Shown in pieces: positions 45,481-54,979 of a stretch of DNA of 64,000 nt. The stretch comes from Desulfobacterium sp. (lineage in GTDB: Bacteria > Desulfobacterota > Desulfobacteria > Desulfobacterales > Desulfobacteraceae). Numbering within the stretch: the first letter of the stretch is position 1; the number at the start of each line of letters is the position of its first letter. The position numbers were made by a program, and so were the translations under genes. Where the stretch lies: the NCBI GenBank assembly GCA_030145245.1, contig JAQYWC010000052.1, positions 124,001 through 188,000 of the forward strand, read 5' to 3'. Under the pieces are notes generated by a model. It did not search any database. It was given only the letters and a program-made list of their open reading frames with translations, and was not told the DNA's origin.

Positions 45481-46812
45481 ATGAAAAAAAGTTATTTTTA
45501 TATCCTTGCCCTTGTTTTCATCCTTTTTTCTGCCGGCCCTGGCCCGTGTAAGGGGTGGGCAGGGCAAGGGAGCGGGAATGTGTTTGAAATGCCGGGGGTG
45601 GTCCTGTCCGTGGACAACAGTCAGCTGCTCCAGGCAGGTATCGCAAACATCGGGGTTCAGTTCACCCGGGTGATGCTCACCAATGGAGAGCACAAGGGCG
45701 GGATCGTCACGGCCGACAACCATATGATGGGGCAGCTGGACCTGGATGAGATCTATCATCCGGGGGATACCATCCTGTTGGCTGTCCAGGTTATTGACCA
45801 TGAAATCACCAATGCCAAGGCCATCAACAAATACCGCCAGAACTGGGAGCTTATTTTGTTTGCCGTGTTTGCCGTGGTACTGGTGCTCTATTCCAGAATT
45901 GTGGGAATCAAGGCACTGCTTTCGTTTGTGGCGTCGCTTCTGATTCTCTGGTATGTCTACCTGCCCAATCTCCTGGCCGGGAAAGAGCCGTTGCTCCTGA
46001 GCCTTGTGGTTCTTATCCTGCTCGCCATGGTCATCATCTTTTCTGTGGCAGGGTTTTCCAGAAAGGGACTGGCTGCATTTATCGGAACCATTTCAGGGCT
46101 TGTGGTTACCCTGGCATTGACCCTTTTTTTCGGATCAAAGCTTGGCCTCATGGGTATGACCACCCCGTTTTCAACCACCCTGATCATGAGCGGTCACTTT
46201 GATTTGAACATGCAGCACATCTTCTATTCCGCCGTGCTTCTTGGTGCGTCCGGGGCTGCCATGGACATTGCCATGGATGTGAGCGCCTCCATGGGCGAAA
46301 TCAAGATCAAGCGGCCCGACATCTCCACAAGGGAGCTGATCCAGTCCGGTTACACCATCGGGCGCATGGTTATCGGAACCATGGCAACCACCTTGTTGCT
46401 GGCCTATTCCGGTGGTTATCTGACCATGCTCATGGTGTTCGTATCCCAGGGGACCAGCGCCACCCGGATCGTCAACATGAAGATCGTGGCGGCCGAGATA
46501 TTCAGGGTGCTCATCGGCAGCATCGGCCTCCTCATGGTGGCACCGGTTACGGCCGTGGTGGCAGGCCTGCTCCTGGGGCTTTCCGTGGACAGGCTTTCGT
46601 GGAACAGGCTTTTTCGCCGGTCCGGGTTATCCGGGAAAGAGGAGAAAAATCTCCTGCTGTCTTGTCAAGAGGCTGTAGATGGTGGAGAAAATTCCCTGCT
46701 ATCTTGTCAGGGAGCTGTAGATGGAAAGCAGCCTGTCCGGGAGCTCCCTGAGATCGGAGATGACGTTGTGGCGGAACTCTCCGTAGAGGACATTGAGTCC
46801 GGAAAGGGTTGA
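45481..46812 (+). CDS. YibE/F family membrane protein
   Basis: This 443-residue protein has a signal-like N-terminal segment (ILALVFILFSAG), a non-cytoplasmic region to about residue 115, then seven or so membrane helices with YibE/F features (SRIVGIKALLSFVASLLILW, MSGHFDLNMQHIFYSAV, GASGAAMDIAMDVSASMGEI). The family is of unknown function, possibly a transporter. The last 65 residues are unusual: two 14-residue repeats (NLLLSCQEAVDG, NSLLSCQGAVDG) and a tail that overlaps the 3' end of norD on the opposite strand by 114 bases. The ATG at 45481 has a weak ribosome site. Confidence 0.82.
   Translation: MKKSYFYILALVFILFSAGPGPCKGWAGQGSGNVFEMPGVVLSVDNSQLLQAGIANIGVQFTRVMLTNGEHKGGIVTADNHMMGQLDLDEIYHPGDTILLAVQVIDHEITNAKAINKYRQNWELILFAVFAVVLVLYSRIVGIKALLSFVASLLILWYVYLPNLLAGKEPLLLSLVVLILLAMVIIFSVAGFSRKGLAAFIGTISGLVVTLALTLFFGSKLGLMGMTTPFSTTLIMSGHFDLNMQHIFYSAVLLGASGAAMDIAMDVSASMGEIKIKRPDISTRELIQSGYTIGRMVIGTMATTLLLAYSGGYLTMLMVFVSQGTSATRIVNMKIVAAEIFRVLIGSIGLLMVAPVTAVVAGLLLGLSVDRLSWNRLFRRSGLSGKEEKNLLLSCQEAVDGGENSLLSCQGAVDGKQPVRELPEIGDDVVAELSVEDIESGKG
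46639..46722 (+). repeat. 42-base tandem duplication at the yibE/F 3' end
   Basis: Units 46639-46680 and 46681-46722 are imperfect copies with CTTGTCA in the middle and GCTGTAGAT at each end, making a 14-codon in-frame repeat. The second unit overlaps the 3' end of the opposing norD-like gene. Confidence 0.75.
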
Positions 46813-49479
46813 GATGTTCACGGTAATGGCCTTGAGGACGATGTTTTTTGCCCGGGCCTCCGAGATAGCCTTTCGCGTGTCTTCCACGGCATAGGTGTGC
46901 TTGTAGTCCACATCGTTGGGAAATCCGTCCCCCAGCAGCAGGATGAGCTTGATCTTTGCCGCCACCGGATCAAGTTTGCTGATGGCATGGCGGATTCCGG
47001 CACCGGTCCGGGTGCTGCCCTGGGCCGTGATAAGATCGATCCTGTTTTTTACCCCCTGGTCAAGGGCGTCGTCAAAGCCCTTGACGGTCTGGTATCTGAC
47101 CCCGTGCCTGCCCGATCCGCAATAACCTGCAACGCTGAAACTGTCCCCCACCACCTCCAGGGCTTCGCAAAAGAGGACAGCCGCCTCCTTTTCCATATCA
47201 AGCACGGTTTTTTCACTGCCCTTCACCTGGTTGGCCGTGGATCTCGACTGGTCAAGGAGGAGGGTCACGGCAACGTTCCTCTCCTGCTTGAGCCGCTTGA
47301 TGTAAATGTTTTCCTTGGGGGTCAGCCGTGCCCGCCTGTCCACGGCAAAATCCACCAGGGCCCGGTAGTCAAACTCCTCCCCTTCGAGACTCTGGCGGAT
47401 GATCTTGACGGTTTCAGGTTTTAACAGCTCAAAGGTGTGCCGGATCTTTTTCACAAGACCTGGGTGTGTATTCAGGGTTGTCTGGTAAAAATCGTTTTCG
47501 CATTCTGGAAATCCTGTGTCATGGACCCATACATGGCTGTTGCGATAGTCGTTGGCATTGCAATCCCACTCTTTGTATACGGAGACGTTTTCACCGAATA
47601 CCGGTGAAGGGGCAAGGGTGTTTTTACCCTGGGGAAGGCTCTCGGACAATCCCGGGATGGCGGTGAGGGAGCCCATATCCATTCCCTGGTTCTCCCGGTG
47701 AGCCAGGAGAAGTTCCCGGATGTCGTCCAGGGAGATGGTGTCGTTATTTTCCACAAGCTTCTGCCGGATATCAGAGGTGTAGATTTTGGCGTTACCCTTG
47801 TTCAGGAGGATCTTGATCTCTTTTGCCCTGGCATAGGTATTTGCGTTGATCTTGAAATAGGGGCGTTCATCAATGTTCCTGTGAAAGGGGGCCGTGAAAT
47901 TGAGGAACTGGACCGGATGCTGCTCCACCAGGGGGTATGCCTCAACAACAAAGGCAGCGCTCGCCTCAACCCCTGATTCATGGCTTACAAGACCTGCTGC
48001 CAGGGTGTCGAGCCTGTTGAGGAGTCCATGATCGTTGAGATCTTTTTCAAGGGTTGCGGCAAAATCCCGGTCCATGGCAATTCTTGCGTAGAGGATCAAT
48101 GGAAGGGGCGGGGCGTCTGTGACGCTTGCCATCTGCCTTGCTTCCTCCCTGAGAAAGGGAAGCACCCGGTTCACCATGCCCGGATAGAAGTGCCTGATCC
48201 TGTGCATGATCCTGGCGTGCTCGGCAATGGTGAACAGGTTTCTGGCAAGGACCGGGTCGTTGAAGCAGCCGAAAAACCGGGTCATGTCGTTGGTGGTTCC
48301 GGTGTCGGAAACTTTCTTTGTCATCTCCGGGAATCGCGCCTGGTCCTGGGAAGCGCCATGGGAATGGAGATGGAGATCAACCAGTTTTTCCATGTCAAAC
48401 AGAAAGGAGCCCCATTCATAATAGCAGGCCTCAAGCCGGGTAAGGCAGGTGGCAAGCTCCTTGTTTGACTGTTTATCAGGATACCGGTCGAACTCGTTTG
48501 GCAGAAACAGTTCCCTGCCGTTGGATCTGACACAGATTGTTCCCGTATCTTCCCGGACGGGCCTGATGGTAAAATTACGTCCGGTTCTAAGGGCCATGTA
48601 GCGTTGGAGCTTTGCCTGGATATCATCCAGAATCACCACCACCTTGATTTCGTTGAACCAGTCGGTGGCCACCCTGGATTCAAGGGCAAGGAACCGCTCT
48701 CCCCGGGACCGGTCCTTTGCAAGTGTTTCAAGGGCCTTGGTGAGAAAGAGGTCAAACCCCTGTTCGGTCAGGAAACAGAGCCCGTTCCTGACGCCCTTGA
48801 TGAGGTGGCCAAAGGCGGTCGGATCGGTTCGGACCATGCGCCTGAGCCCCCTGATCAGCCAGGGCCGTTTGGGGGCAGGTAAGGGGGCAATGGCCTTTGG
48901 AAGCGCCTGGAACAGGGTCTGGTGAAGGGAAAAAACCATGGCAGCTGAAAAAGTTTCATGGAGAAGTTCAAGGAAGAGGGCGGCTGCCTGGATGTCGTTT
49001 TCACCAAGGAACCGGGTGACCAGGGAGAAGCATTCATGGGTTGAATGGAACGACCCCCGCTGTTTCATGGTCCCAAGGGCCTGGTCGAATCTTTCTTCCA
49101 TGCCGGATCGTCTGCATAGCAATACGCTTCCGAAAAAGAGGGCAATGATCTCGGCTTCCCCTGGGGTGTTGGCTGGGGCTTGCCTCAGTTTGCTTGAAAA
49201 CCGGGTCTGAAGATCCAGGCCGGCGTTCTGTTGCACAAGGTCCAAGTGGGCGTTAACAACGGCCTTGGCAAGACCGCTGGTGTGGGTCAGCCCGAAGATG
49301 GTGTCATGGACCATAAGGGCAAGCGTCTCACCGGTCAGGTGTAACGAAAGGGTCTCAAGCCTTTCTGCCGCAAAGGCTGCCGTGCCGGGATCAGCAATCT
49401 TTAGCTTATCAAGCTCCCGCTCTATAGGGGGTAAAGTAATATTCTGCTTATCAAGCTCTTGCTCCATCTCCAGTTTCAT
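46699..49479 (-). CDS. NorD/CbbO-type von Willebrand A protein
   Basis: This 926-residue protein carries a C-terminal VWA domain with a MIDAS motif LLLDQSRST (Asp743), a later LLGDGFPND and a Thr-containing GSTRTGAG region, behind a long helical N-terminal region. Such proteins pair with a MoxR-type ATPase to activate metalloenzymes such as NO reductase (NorD) or Rubisco (CbbO). It is five bases downstream of the norQ-like gene. No nor or cbb structural gene is in the window, so its client is unknown. The 3' end overlaps the opposing YibE/F gene by 114 bases; the protein ends SIYSSLTR in a family-like way. Confidence 0.83.
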   Translation of the reverse strand: MKLEMEQELDKQNITLPPIERELDKLKIADPGTAAFAAERLETLSLHLTGETLALMVHDTIFGLTHTSGLAKAVVNAHLDLVQQNAGLDLQTRFSSKLRQAPANTPGEAEIIALFFGSVLLCRRSGMEERFDQALGTMKQRGSFHSTHECFSLVTRFLGENDIQAAALFLELLHETFSAAMVFSLHQTLFQALPKAIAPLPAPKRPWLIRGLRRMVRTDPTAFGHLIKGVRNGLCFLTEQGFDLFLTKALETLAKDRSRGERFLALESRVATDWFNEIKVVVILDDIQAKLQRYMALRTGRNFTIRPVREDTGTICVRSNGRELFLPNEFDRYPDKQSNKELATCLTRLEACYYEWGSFLFDMEKLVDLHLHSHGASQDQARFPEMTKKVSDTGTTNDMTRFFGCFNDPVLARNLFTIAEHARIMHRIRHFYPGMVNRVLPFLREEARQMASVTDAPPLPLILYARIAMDRDFAATLEKDLNDHGLLNRLDTLAAGLVSHESGVEASAAFVVEAYPLVEQHPVQFLNFTAPFHRNIDERPYFKINANTYARAKEIKILLNKGNAKIYTSDIRQKLVENNDTISLDDIRELLLAHRENQGMDMGSLTAIPGLSESLPQGKNTLAPSPVFGENVSVYKEWDCNANDYRNSHVWVHDTGFPECENDFYQTTLNTHPGLVKKIRHTFELLKPETVKIIRQSLEGEEFDYRALVDFAVDRRARLTPKENIYIKRLKQERNVAVTLLLDQSRSTANQVKGSEKTVLDMEKEAAVLFCEALEVVGDSFSVAGYCGSGRHGVRYQTVKGFDDALDQGVKNRIDLITAQGSTRTGAGIRHAISKLDPVAAKIKLILLLGDGFPNDVDYKHTYAVEDTRKAISEARAKNIVLKAITVNISTLSGLNVLYGEFRHNVISDLRELPDRLLSIYSSLTR

Positions 49480-49484
49480 GGGGG

Positions 49485-50300
49485 TCAGAAGAGATCATCA
49501 ATGAGATCGTTCATGGTTTCCTGGAGACGGTCGTCATCGGTAAGGGGGAGGGCGATGGCTGTCCGGGCGGCTGTTTTTGGGGAAACCCCCTGGCGCAACA
49601 GCGCTGCGGCATAGATGAGCAGCCTTGTGCTTGCGCCTTCAACCAGCCCGTGTTCCTTGAGTGCCCGGATTTTGACGGCAAGGCTGACAAGTTTTTTGGC
49701 TGTCTGCCGGTCGATGCCGCCTTCGTTTTCAACGATGGTTGCCTCGTCTTCGGGATCCGGGTAGTCAAAGGTCATGGAGACAAAGCGCTGGCGGGTGCTC
49801 TGCTTCAGGTCTTTCAGCACGGATTGGTAGCCGGGATTGTAGGAGATGACCAGTAGAAAATCGGGATGGGCCTTGATGATCTCCCCTGTTTTATCGATGG
49901 GCAGGATTCGCCGGTTGTCGGTGAGGGGGTGGATCACCACGGTGGTGTCCTTCCTTGCCTCGACAACTTCATCCAGGTAGCAGATGCCGCCCATCCTCAC
50001 GGCCCGGGTGAGGGGGCCGTCCGACCAGATTGTTTCGTCGTTTTTCAGGAGAAACCTGCCCACAAGATCCGAGGCAAAGAGATCTTCATGGCAGGAGATG
50101 GTGATCAGGGGAAGGTTGAGTTCAAAGGCCATGCGTTCGACAAACCGGGATTTTCCGCACCCTGTCGGTCCCTTGAGCATTACGGGTAGCCTTGCGTCGT
50201 AGGCGGACCTGAAAATGGCGCCTCTGTTTTCCCTGTCCAGGAGATAGGGTTTCTCACCGATTCTGAAATCCTGATCGCTGGTATCAAAAAAATGAGTCAT
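49485..50300 (-). CDS. NorQ/CbbQ-type MoxR AAA ATPase
   Basis: This 271-residue ATPase has Walker [13 protein letters not shown] (about 43-54), an [20 protein letters not shown] segment, Walker [13 protein letters not shown] and a sensor region [11 protein letters not shown], with ending residues LPLTDDDRL. It remodels a client metalloenzyme together with the NorD-like protein encoded 5 bases downstream, by family analogy. The gene order Q then D matches norQ-norD and cbbQ-cbbO pairs. It starts at ATG 50300. The neighbourhood (phosphatase, methyltransferase, glycosyltransferase) gives no clue to the client. Confidence 0.88.
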   Translation of the reverse strand: MTHFFDTSDQDFRIGEKPYLLDRENRGAIFRSAYDARLPVMLKGPTGCGKSRFVERMAFELNLPLITISCHEDLFASDLVGRFLLKNDETIWSDGPLTRAVRMGGICYLDEVVEARKDTTVVIHPLTDNRRILPIDKTGEIIKAHPDFLLVISYNPGYQSVLKDLKQSTRQRFVSMTFDYPDPEDEATIVENEGGIDRQTAKKLVSLAVKIRALKEHGLVEGASTRLLIYAAALLRQGVSPKTAARTAIALPLTDDDRLQETMNDLIDDLF

Positions 50301-50349
50301 GGATATCCCGGGTTTGGTTAAGGGTGTATGGGGTTGGCTGTTTCCCTCT

Positions 50350-51066
50350 CTATCCCGGATCTTTTACAAAGTACAGGGCCAGGCTTTTGCCCAGGATCGG
50401 GTTGAGAAGCCTGTCCAGGAACCTGGTCAAAAAAGGCTTCTTCATGAGGTCCCACACCAGGAACCGGTGGTAGAGATTGACGCTGAAGGAGTCGGTCCGG
50501 GTGGGGCCCTTCAGGCATTTGAGCCACCAGTATGGTGAATGGAGGCTGTGGGCATGGTGGGAGCCTTTGAACGTGACTCCCTGGGCCAGGATTTTGGAGA
50601 CCAGCTTCTTTTTTTTGTAGATTCGTATGTGGCCCTGGTTGGCGTTGTAGTACTCGTCGGACAGTTGCCAGCAGATGGCCTCGGGCCAGAATCTCGGAAC
50701 ACTTACCCCCAGGGTTCCACCGGGCTTCAACACCCTTACTATCTCAGAGAGGGCCTTCTCCTCATCGGGGATGTGCTCCATCACCTCGGAGCAGATCACC
50801 GTGTCAAAGCTTGCATCGGCAAAGGGAAGCCGTGTGATGTCGGCCGCTGACAGGGCCCAGGTTGACCCTTTTGCCGTTGAGAGCTGTTGGTGGAGTTCAA
50901 GTTTCTTTTTGGATGTCAAAAGATCTTTGGGGTTCCTGTCGGCTCCAAGGCAGAAGGTGCCGCCCTGCTCATAGGCTTGAGCGGTGTGCCTTCCTTCACC
51001 GCATCCGATGTCGAGAATCCTGTGTCCGGGTCTGATGTTGAGTCGCTTATAGTCCAGTGTGATCAT
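50350..51066 (-). CDS. Class I SAM-dependent methyltransferase
   Basis: This 238-residue Methyltransf_11-type enzyme has motif [14 protein letters not shown] (about 16-28), an acidic [25 protein letters not shown] and the [20 protein letters not shown] segment, with a hydrophobic C-terminal half. It overlaps the start-side neighbour, a glycosyltransferase, by 20 bases and is probably translationally coupled to it. Together they suggest a role in making or modifying a glycoconjugate or lipid, but the substrate is not visible. Confidence 0.82.
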   Translation of the reverse strand: MITLDYKRLNIRPGHRILDIGCGEGRHTAQAYEQGGTFCLGADRNPKDLLTSKKKLELHQQLSTAKGSTWALSAADITRLPFADASFDTVICSEVMEHIPDEEKALSEIVRVLKPGGTLGVSVPRFWPEAICWQLSDEYYNANQGHIRIYKKKKLVSKILAQGVTFKGSHHAHSLHSPYWWLKCLKGPTRTDSFSVNLYHRFLVWDLMKKPFLTRFLDRLLNPILGKSLALYFVKDPG

Positions 51067-52288
51067 CGATGATTTTCCTGTAGGCTTGTGCGGTTTTTAC
51101 GGCAGTTTTCTCCCAGGTAAAGTTTTCCATGACGCGTTTGTAGCCGGCTTCGGCAAGGCGCTCACGCTCAGCGGGATCGTCGAAAAGCGTTTCAATGGCC
51201 GTCTCAAGGGCCGTGGCATCCTTTGGCGGAACCAGGAGGGCTGCATCCCCCGCAACTTCCGGAAGTGCTCCCCCCGTGGTTGATATCACGGGGATCCTGC
51301 AGGCCATGGCTTCTCCCACGGGCAGGCCAAAGCCTTCGTAGAGGGAGGGTACAACGGCAATGCTGGCTCTTGCGTACTCCTGGAGGAATTGCTGGTTGTC
51401 GATCCTGCCTGTGAACTCCACATGACCGGCAAGGTCCAGCTGTTTCACCAGTCGTTCGATGCCGCCGTTCTTTTTAGGGGCGCCGATGACCGTGAGTCTG
51501 ACCGGTCGTCGCAGTGAGAGATTTTTTACTGCATGGAGAAGGTAGTAGAGTCCCTTCAGGGGGGTGTCGGCACTGTTGGTGACGATCAGCCGCCAGGGGT
51601 CCTTTTTTACATTTTCCAGGGGGTAGAAGAGGCTGGTGTCGATGCCGATGGGTATGGTGGTGAACCGGTCGGCCGGGATGGAGAACTCCTTGGCGATGTC
51701 ATGCTTGGAGTAGTCGGACACGGTGATGAGGCTCTTGAGTCGTCTTGCAACAAACTTCTGCATTCCGATGAACGAGTACCACCTCAGGTGTTTGACCTTT
51801 TTGATGAAGGATCGCGTGCTCTTTACTGCGATTCTCCTGTCAACCGTGATGGGGTGGTGAATGGTTGCCGTGAGCGGAACCTTGTTCGCAAGGGAGAGCA
51901 TGCTATAGCTCAGACACTGGTTGTCATGGATGATGTCGAATCGGGACAGCTTGTCTTTGAGGTAGTTGTTTGCCCTCATGCCAAAGGTGAGGGGTTCGGA
52001 ATACCCCATGGTTGAAATCCCTAACCATTCGATCAGATTGATGGGATCTTTCAGCTCCTCAAAGGAGGGTGTCCTGAACAGATCTTCAGGATTGTAGAGA
52101 TCCAATGTCTTGAGCATGGTAAGATTTGCATGGCCGTTGAGCTGGGGGTCGGGTGGTCCTGCGATCACTTCGACCCTGTGCCCGAGATCGGTCAGGGCAC
52201 GGCTCAGGTTTCTGACATATACACCTTGGCCGCCGCAGTGGGGATTGCTTCGGTAGCTGATGATTCCTATGTTGAGTGGATTTGTCAT
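51047..52288 (-). CDS. Glycosyltransferase family 4
   Basis: This 413-residue GT-B glycosyltransferase has the N-terminal acceptor domain opening GIISYRSNPHCGGQGVYVRN and the nucleotide-sugar domain with the EX7E-type EGFGLPVGEAMA and RIPVISTTGGALPEVAGDAALLV. It likely adds a sugar to a lipid or polysaccharide at the cytoplasmic face. The start is ATG 52288: the longer frame from 52492 runs through tRNA-Arg and cannot be protein. It overlaps the next methyltransferase gene by 20 bases. Confidence 0.88.
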   Translation of the reverse strand: MTNPLNIGIISYRSNPHCGGQGVYVRNLSRALTDLGHRVEVIAGPPDPQLNGHANLTMLKTLDLYNPEDLFRTPSFEELKDPINLIEWLGISTMGYSEPLTFGMRANNYLKDKLSRFDIIHDNQCLSYSMLSLANKVPLTATIHHPITVDRRIAVKSTRSFIKKVKHLRWYSFIGMQKFVARRLKSLITVSDYSKHDIAKEFSIPADRFTTIPIGIDTSLFYPLENVKKDPWRLIVTNSADTPLKGLYYLLHAVKNLSLRRPVRLTVIGAPKKNGGIERLVKQLDLAGHVEFTGRIDNQQFLQEYARASIAVVPSLYEGFGLPVGEAMACRIPVISTTGGALPEVAGDAALLVPPKDATALETAIETLFDDPAERERLAEAGYKRVMENFTWEKTAVKTAQAYRKIIDDHTGL

Positions 52289-52301
52289 GATGGGGGATGT
52301 A

Positions 52302-52377
52302 TGGTGCGCCCGGCTGGAATCGAACCAGCGATCTACAGCTTCGGAGGCTGTCGCCTTATCCACTGGGCTACGGGCGC
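52302..52377 (-). tRNA. tRNA-Arg (anticodon CCG)
   Basis: On the minus strand GCGCCCG pairs with CGGGCGC, followed by discriminator A and encoded CCA. The anticodon stem ACAGC/GCTGT has loop CTCCGAA, giving anticodon CCG. The T-arm CTGGTTCGATTCCAG is intact. It lies between the glycosyltransferase and folC. Confidence 0.96.
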
Positions 52378-52415
52378 AAACAAGAATGTACCTTACTCCT
52401 AAAAGGGTTGCGTTG

Positions 52416-53717
52416 TCAAGGGCGAATTTCCTCTGTAAGCATTTTTCTGGCCTCGCCGGCAACATAGAGCGAGCCTGCGATGCACACCGCATCTTTGGGG
52501 GATGACGTCTTTATGGCATGGTCCACAGCCTTGGCAACGGTTTCGATGACAGTGATATCCTTTGAAAAAAAGGATTTGGCTGTCTGTTCGAGGATGACAG
52601 GATCGATGCTCCGCTTGTTGTCCGCCCGGGTGAAGATGACCCTTTCAGCCCAGGGCAGGAGAAGTTTAAGCATGGGTTCAAAGGCCTTGTCGTCCAGGAT
52701 TCCCAGGACCAGTGTCAATGGTCTGTCTGAAAGTTCCTCTTCAAAGAAGCGGGCCAGGTTGGTTGCCGCGGCCAGGTTGTGGGCTCCGTCCAGTACCACC
52801 AGAGGGTCTGCCATGATCTTTTCCAACCGTCCGGCCCACCGGGTTTCTGTCAGGCCTTTTTTTACAACCCCATCTGAAATAGCGGGCTTCTGGTTCTCCT
52901 GGGCGGGAAACAACAGTTCCACGGCGGCCAGGGCCAGGGCGGCGTTGTCCAGCTGGTGACGGCCGGGTAAACGGGTGGTTGCCCCGGGTATGGTTCGCGA
53001 CATGCCGTTGTAGGTGAAACTTGTTTTGTCCCCATCCCGGCTGGTCTGAAAGTCTCTTCCAAGAAGATGGAGGGGAGCCTGCCGCTCTGCTGCAATGTCG
53101 GTGATAACCCCGAGGGCCTGCTCCTGGGTCACGCCGGTGACAACGGGAACCCCGGATTTGATGATGCCCCCTTTTTCCATTGCAATGGCCTCGATGGTGT
53201 CCCCAAGGTATTCCGTGTGTTCAATGGAAAGGTTGGAGATGACACAAAGTTCCGGGGACAGGACGTTGGTGGCGTCGAGCCTTCCGCCCATACCGGTTTC
53301 GATGATTGCCCACTCCACGCCATCCCTGTCGAACAGGTAGAAAGCCATGGCTGTTGCAAGCTCGAAAAAGGTTGCCTGCCGTTCGGCCGTATCAGCCTGC
53401 TTCACGGCCAGGTAGGCCTCCACCACGTCATCGTCTGAAACCTGACGGCCGTCGATGACAAAGCGTTCATTGAATTTGATCAGATGGGGGGAGGTGTATA
53501 AGCCGGTCTTGAACCCGGCACCCCTGAGGATGGAGGTAATATATGATGCTATGGAGCCTTTACCGTTGGTGCCGGCAATGTGAATGCTCTTGAATCGCTT
53601 TTCCGGAGAGCCGAGGTTGGTTAATATCTGGGAAGTGGTGTCAAGTCCCAGTTTGATGCCAAACCGTCCAAGTCCGTACATATGTTCAAGACACTCATCA
53701 TAGGAGATCTGTTTCAT
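52416..53717 (-). CDS. folC: Bifunctional folylpolyglutamate/dihydrofolate synthase
   Basis: FolC adds glutamate to dihydropteroate and to folates, relevant for the folate-dependent C1 branch here. The 433-residue protein has LGRFGIKLGLDTTSQIL near the N-terminus, the P-loop AGTNGKGSIASYIT, NVLSPELCVISNLSIEHTEYLG and the LDGAHNLAAA motif in the C-terminal domain. ATG 53717 is chosen since the longer frame from 53765 would start within the rpsU terminator. The ribosome site is weak. tRNA-Arg lies about 40 bases beyond its stop. Confidence 0.92.
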   Translation of the reverse strand: MKQISYDECLEHMYGLGRFGIKLGLDTTSQILTNLGSPEKRFKSIHIAGTNGKGSIASYITSILRGAGFKTGLYTSPHLIKFNERFVIDGRQVSDDDVVEAYLAVKQADTAERQATFFELATAMAFYLFDRDGVEWAIIETGMGGRLDATNVLSPELCVISNLSIEHTEYLGDTIEAIAMEKGGIIKSGVPVVTGVTQEQALGVITDIAAERQAPLHLLGRDFQTSRDGDKTSFTYNGMSRTIPGATTRLPGRHQLDNAALALAAVELLFPAQENQKPAISDGVVKKGLTETRWAGRLEKIMADPLVVLDGAHNLAAATNLARFFEEELSDRPLTLVLGILDDKAFEPMLKLLLPWAERVIFTRADNKRSIDPVILEQTAKSFFSKDITVIETVAKAVDHAIKTSSPKDAVCIAGSLYVAGEARKMLTEEIRP

Positions 53718-53747
53718 TGTAAGCGATGCTCTATCGGGTTTATAGGA

Positions 53748-53788
53748 TAAAAACCCGGCAGACATACAGGATCTATATCTGCCGGGTT
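53748..53788 (-). terminator. Rho-independent terminator after rpsU
   Basis: AACCCGGCAGA and TCTGCCGGGTT form an 11-base-pair stem; on the minus strand it ends in five T residues. It ends rpsU transcription about 40 bases past its stop. Confidence 0.85.
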
Positions 53789-53827
53789 CTTGTTAACCAT
53801 TGAGGTTATATTTTCAACGGATTGTGC

Positions 53828-54025
53828 CTAACGTCTTCTGGAGCTGGCAATGCGCTGTCTTCTCATTGCCTCTCTCATTTTACGTCGCCTGAACTGGCTC
53901 GGTTTTTCAAAATGTTTTTTCATTTTGAGACGTTTGAACAGCCCGTCATTCTGAATCTTTTTCTTCAGAATTTTCATGGCTCTTTCAACGTCATTGTCAA
54001 TGACTTTGACTGTGATATCCTTCAA
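53828..54025 (-). CDS. rpsU: 30S ribosomal protein S21
   Basis: A 65-residue, highly basic protein with the S21 pattern: VERAMKILKKKIQNDGLFKR near the N-terminus and KPSQFRRRKMREAMRRQRIA at the C-terminus. It assists 30S subunit function at translation initiation. It has a GGGGCGATACAT leader and its own terminator, so it is probably monocistronic. Confidence 0.95.
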   Translation of the reverse strand: MKDITVKVIDNDVERAMKILKKKIQNDGLFKRLKMKKHFEKPSQFRRRKMREAMRRQRIASSRRR

Positions 54026-54145
54026 TATGTATCGCCCCTTTCTTACCCACCGATAAACGATGGTTTATTTTTTATGATATTAACCAATGTTAATATCAGA
54101 GTCGATAACAATGGGCAAGTAAAAAATGACCCGGTTGTATCAATC

Positions 54146-54820
54146 CTACAATTTTGAGATCAGCTCATCAGTAACATCGGGCAGGGCATTCTTGCCTTCA
54201 AGGGTGAAGTACTTGACAGTGCTGTCATTTGCTGCAAGATCACGGAAGTAGTAGGCTGAAGCCAGGGTTCCGTCCTCTGTGTTGTAGTAGATGGAGTGGC
54301 GTTTGTCGATGGCGCCCTCGTCCTGATCGTCAGCCCTTGAGCTCAAGGCTCCGCCGCATACCCTGCACACGTCTCCGTTGGGCTTGATGGCATCGATGAA
54401 GATGTTGTTGGGGTGGTTGTTGTCTTTCTCACAGAGGCGGCGGCCCATGATCCGGTCCTTTGCAATCTGGCGGTCAAGGAGCATCTCGATGACGATGTCG
54501 AGCTTCATTTTCTCTTCTTTGAGGGATGCATCGAGTTTTTCAGCCTGAACCTTGTTTCTCGGGAAACCGTCAAGGAGCCAGCCCTTTGCGCAGTCGTCCT
54601 GTTTGAGTCTGTCAAGGATCATGGGGATGGTGATGTCGTCGGGTACAAGGTCACCCTTGTCGATATACTCTTTGGCTTTCTTACCAAGCTCGGTTCCACC
54701 CTTTATATTGTCACGGAAGATTGCGCCGGATTCGATGTGGGCGATGTTGTACTTGTCCTTGAGGATAGCTCCCTGGGTTCCTTTGCCACTGCCGTTGGGT
54801 CCGAAAAAAATGATGTTCAT
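54146..54820 (-). CDS. adk: Adenylate kinase
   Basis: A 224-residue nucleotide kinase (ATP + AMP = 2 ADP). The P-loop is FFGPNGSGKGTQG at about residues 5-17, then AMP-binding IESGAIFRDNI and the WLLDGFPRNKVQAEKL segment. The LID region is unusual: RRLCEKDNNHPNNIF ... CRVCGGALSSRADD has three cysteines and an insertion, fitting a zinc-type LID variant seen in some deltaproteobacteria. It ends at ELISKL. The ATG has an AGGAG site. It stands alone here, divergent from coaE. Confidence 0.9.
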   Translation of the reverse strand: MNIIFFGPNGSGKGTQGAILKDKYNIAHIESGAIFRDNIKGGTELGKKAKEYIDKGDLVPDDITIPMILDRLKQDDCAKGWLLDGFPRNKVQAEKLDASLKEEKMKLDIVIEMLLDRQIAKDRIMGRRLCEKDNNHPNNIFIDAIKPNGDVCRVCGGALSSRADDQDEGAIDKRHSIYYNTEDGTLASAYYFRDLAANDSTVKYFTLEGKNALPDVTDELISKL

Positions 54821-54979
54821 GTAAATCTCCTTTTGTTTAAGTGATATTTTTTTTCTTATCTAATAAAGAGGTTCCCACCTCTTATATGGTTGTATTAACA
54901 CATGCAATGCATGGTGCAGGTCTTTAACTATAAAAGTGGTTGATGATTGTCAAGCTTTGCTGTATTGAAAAAAGATATT

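Noticed and set aside
52289-52492. N-terminal extension of the glycosyltransferase
   Set aside because: It reads through tRNA-Arg; the family N-terminus begins at 52288.
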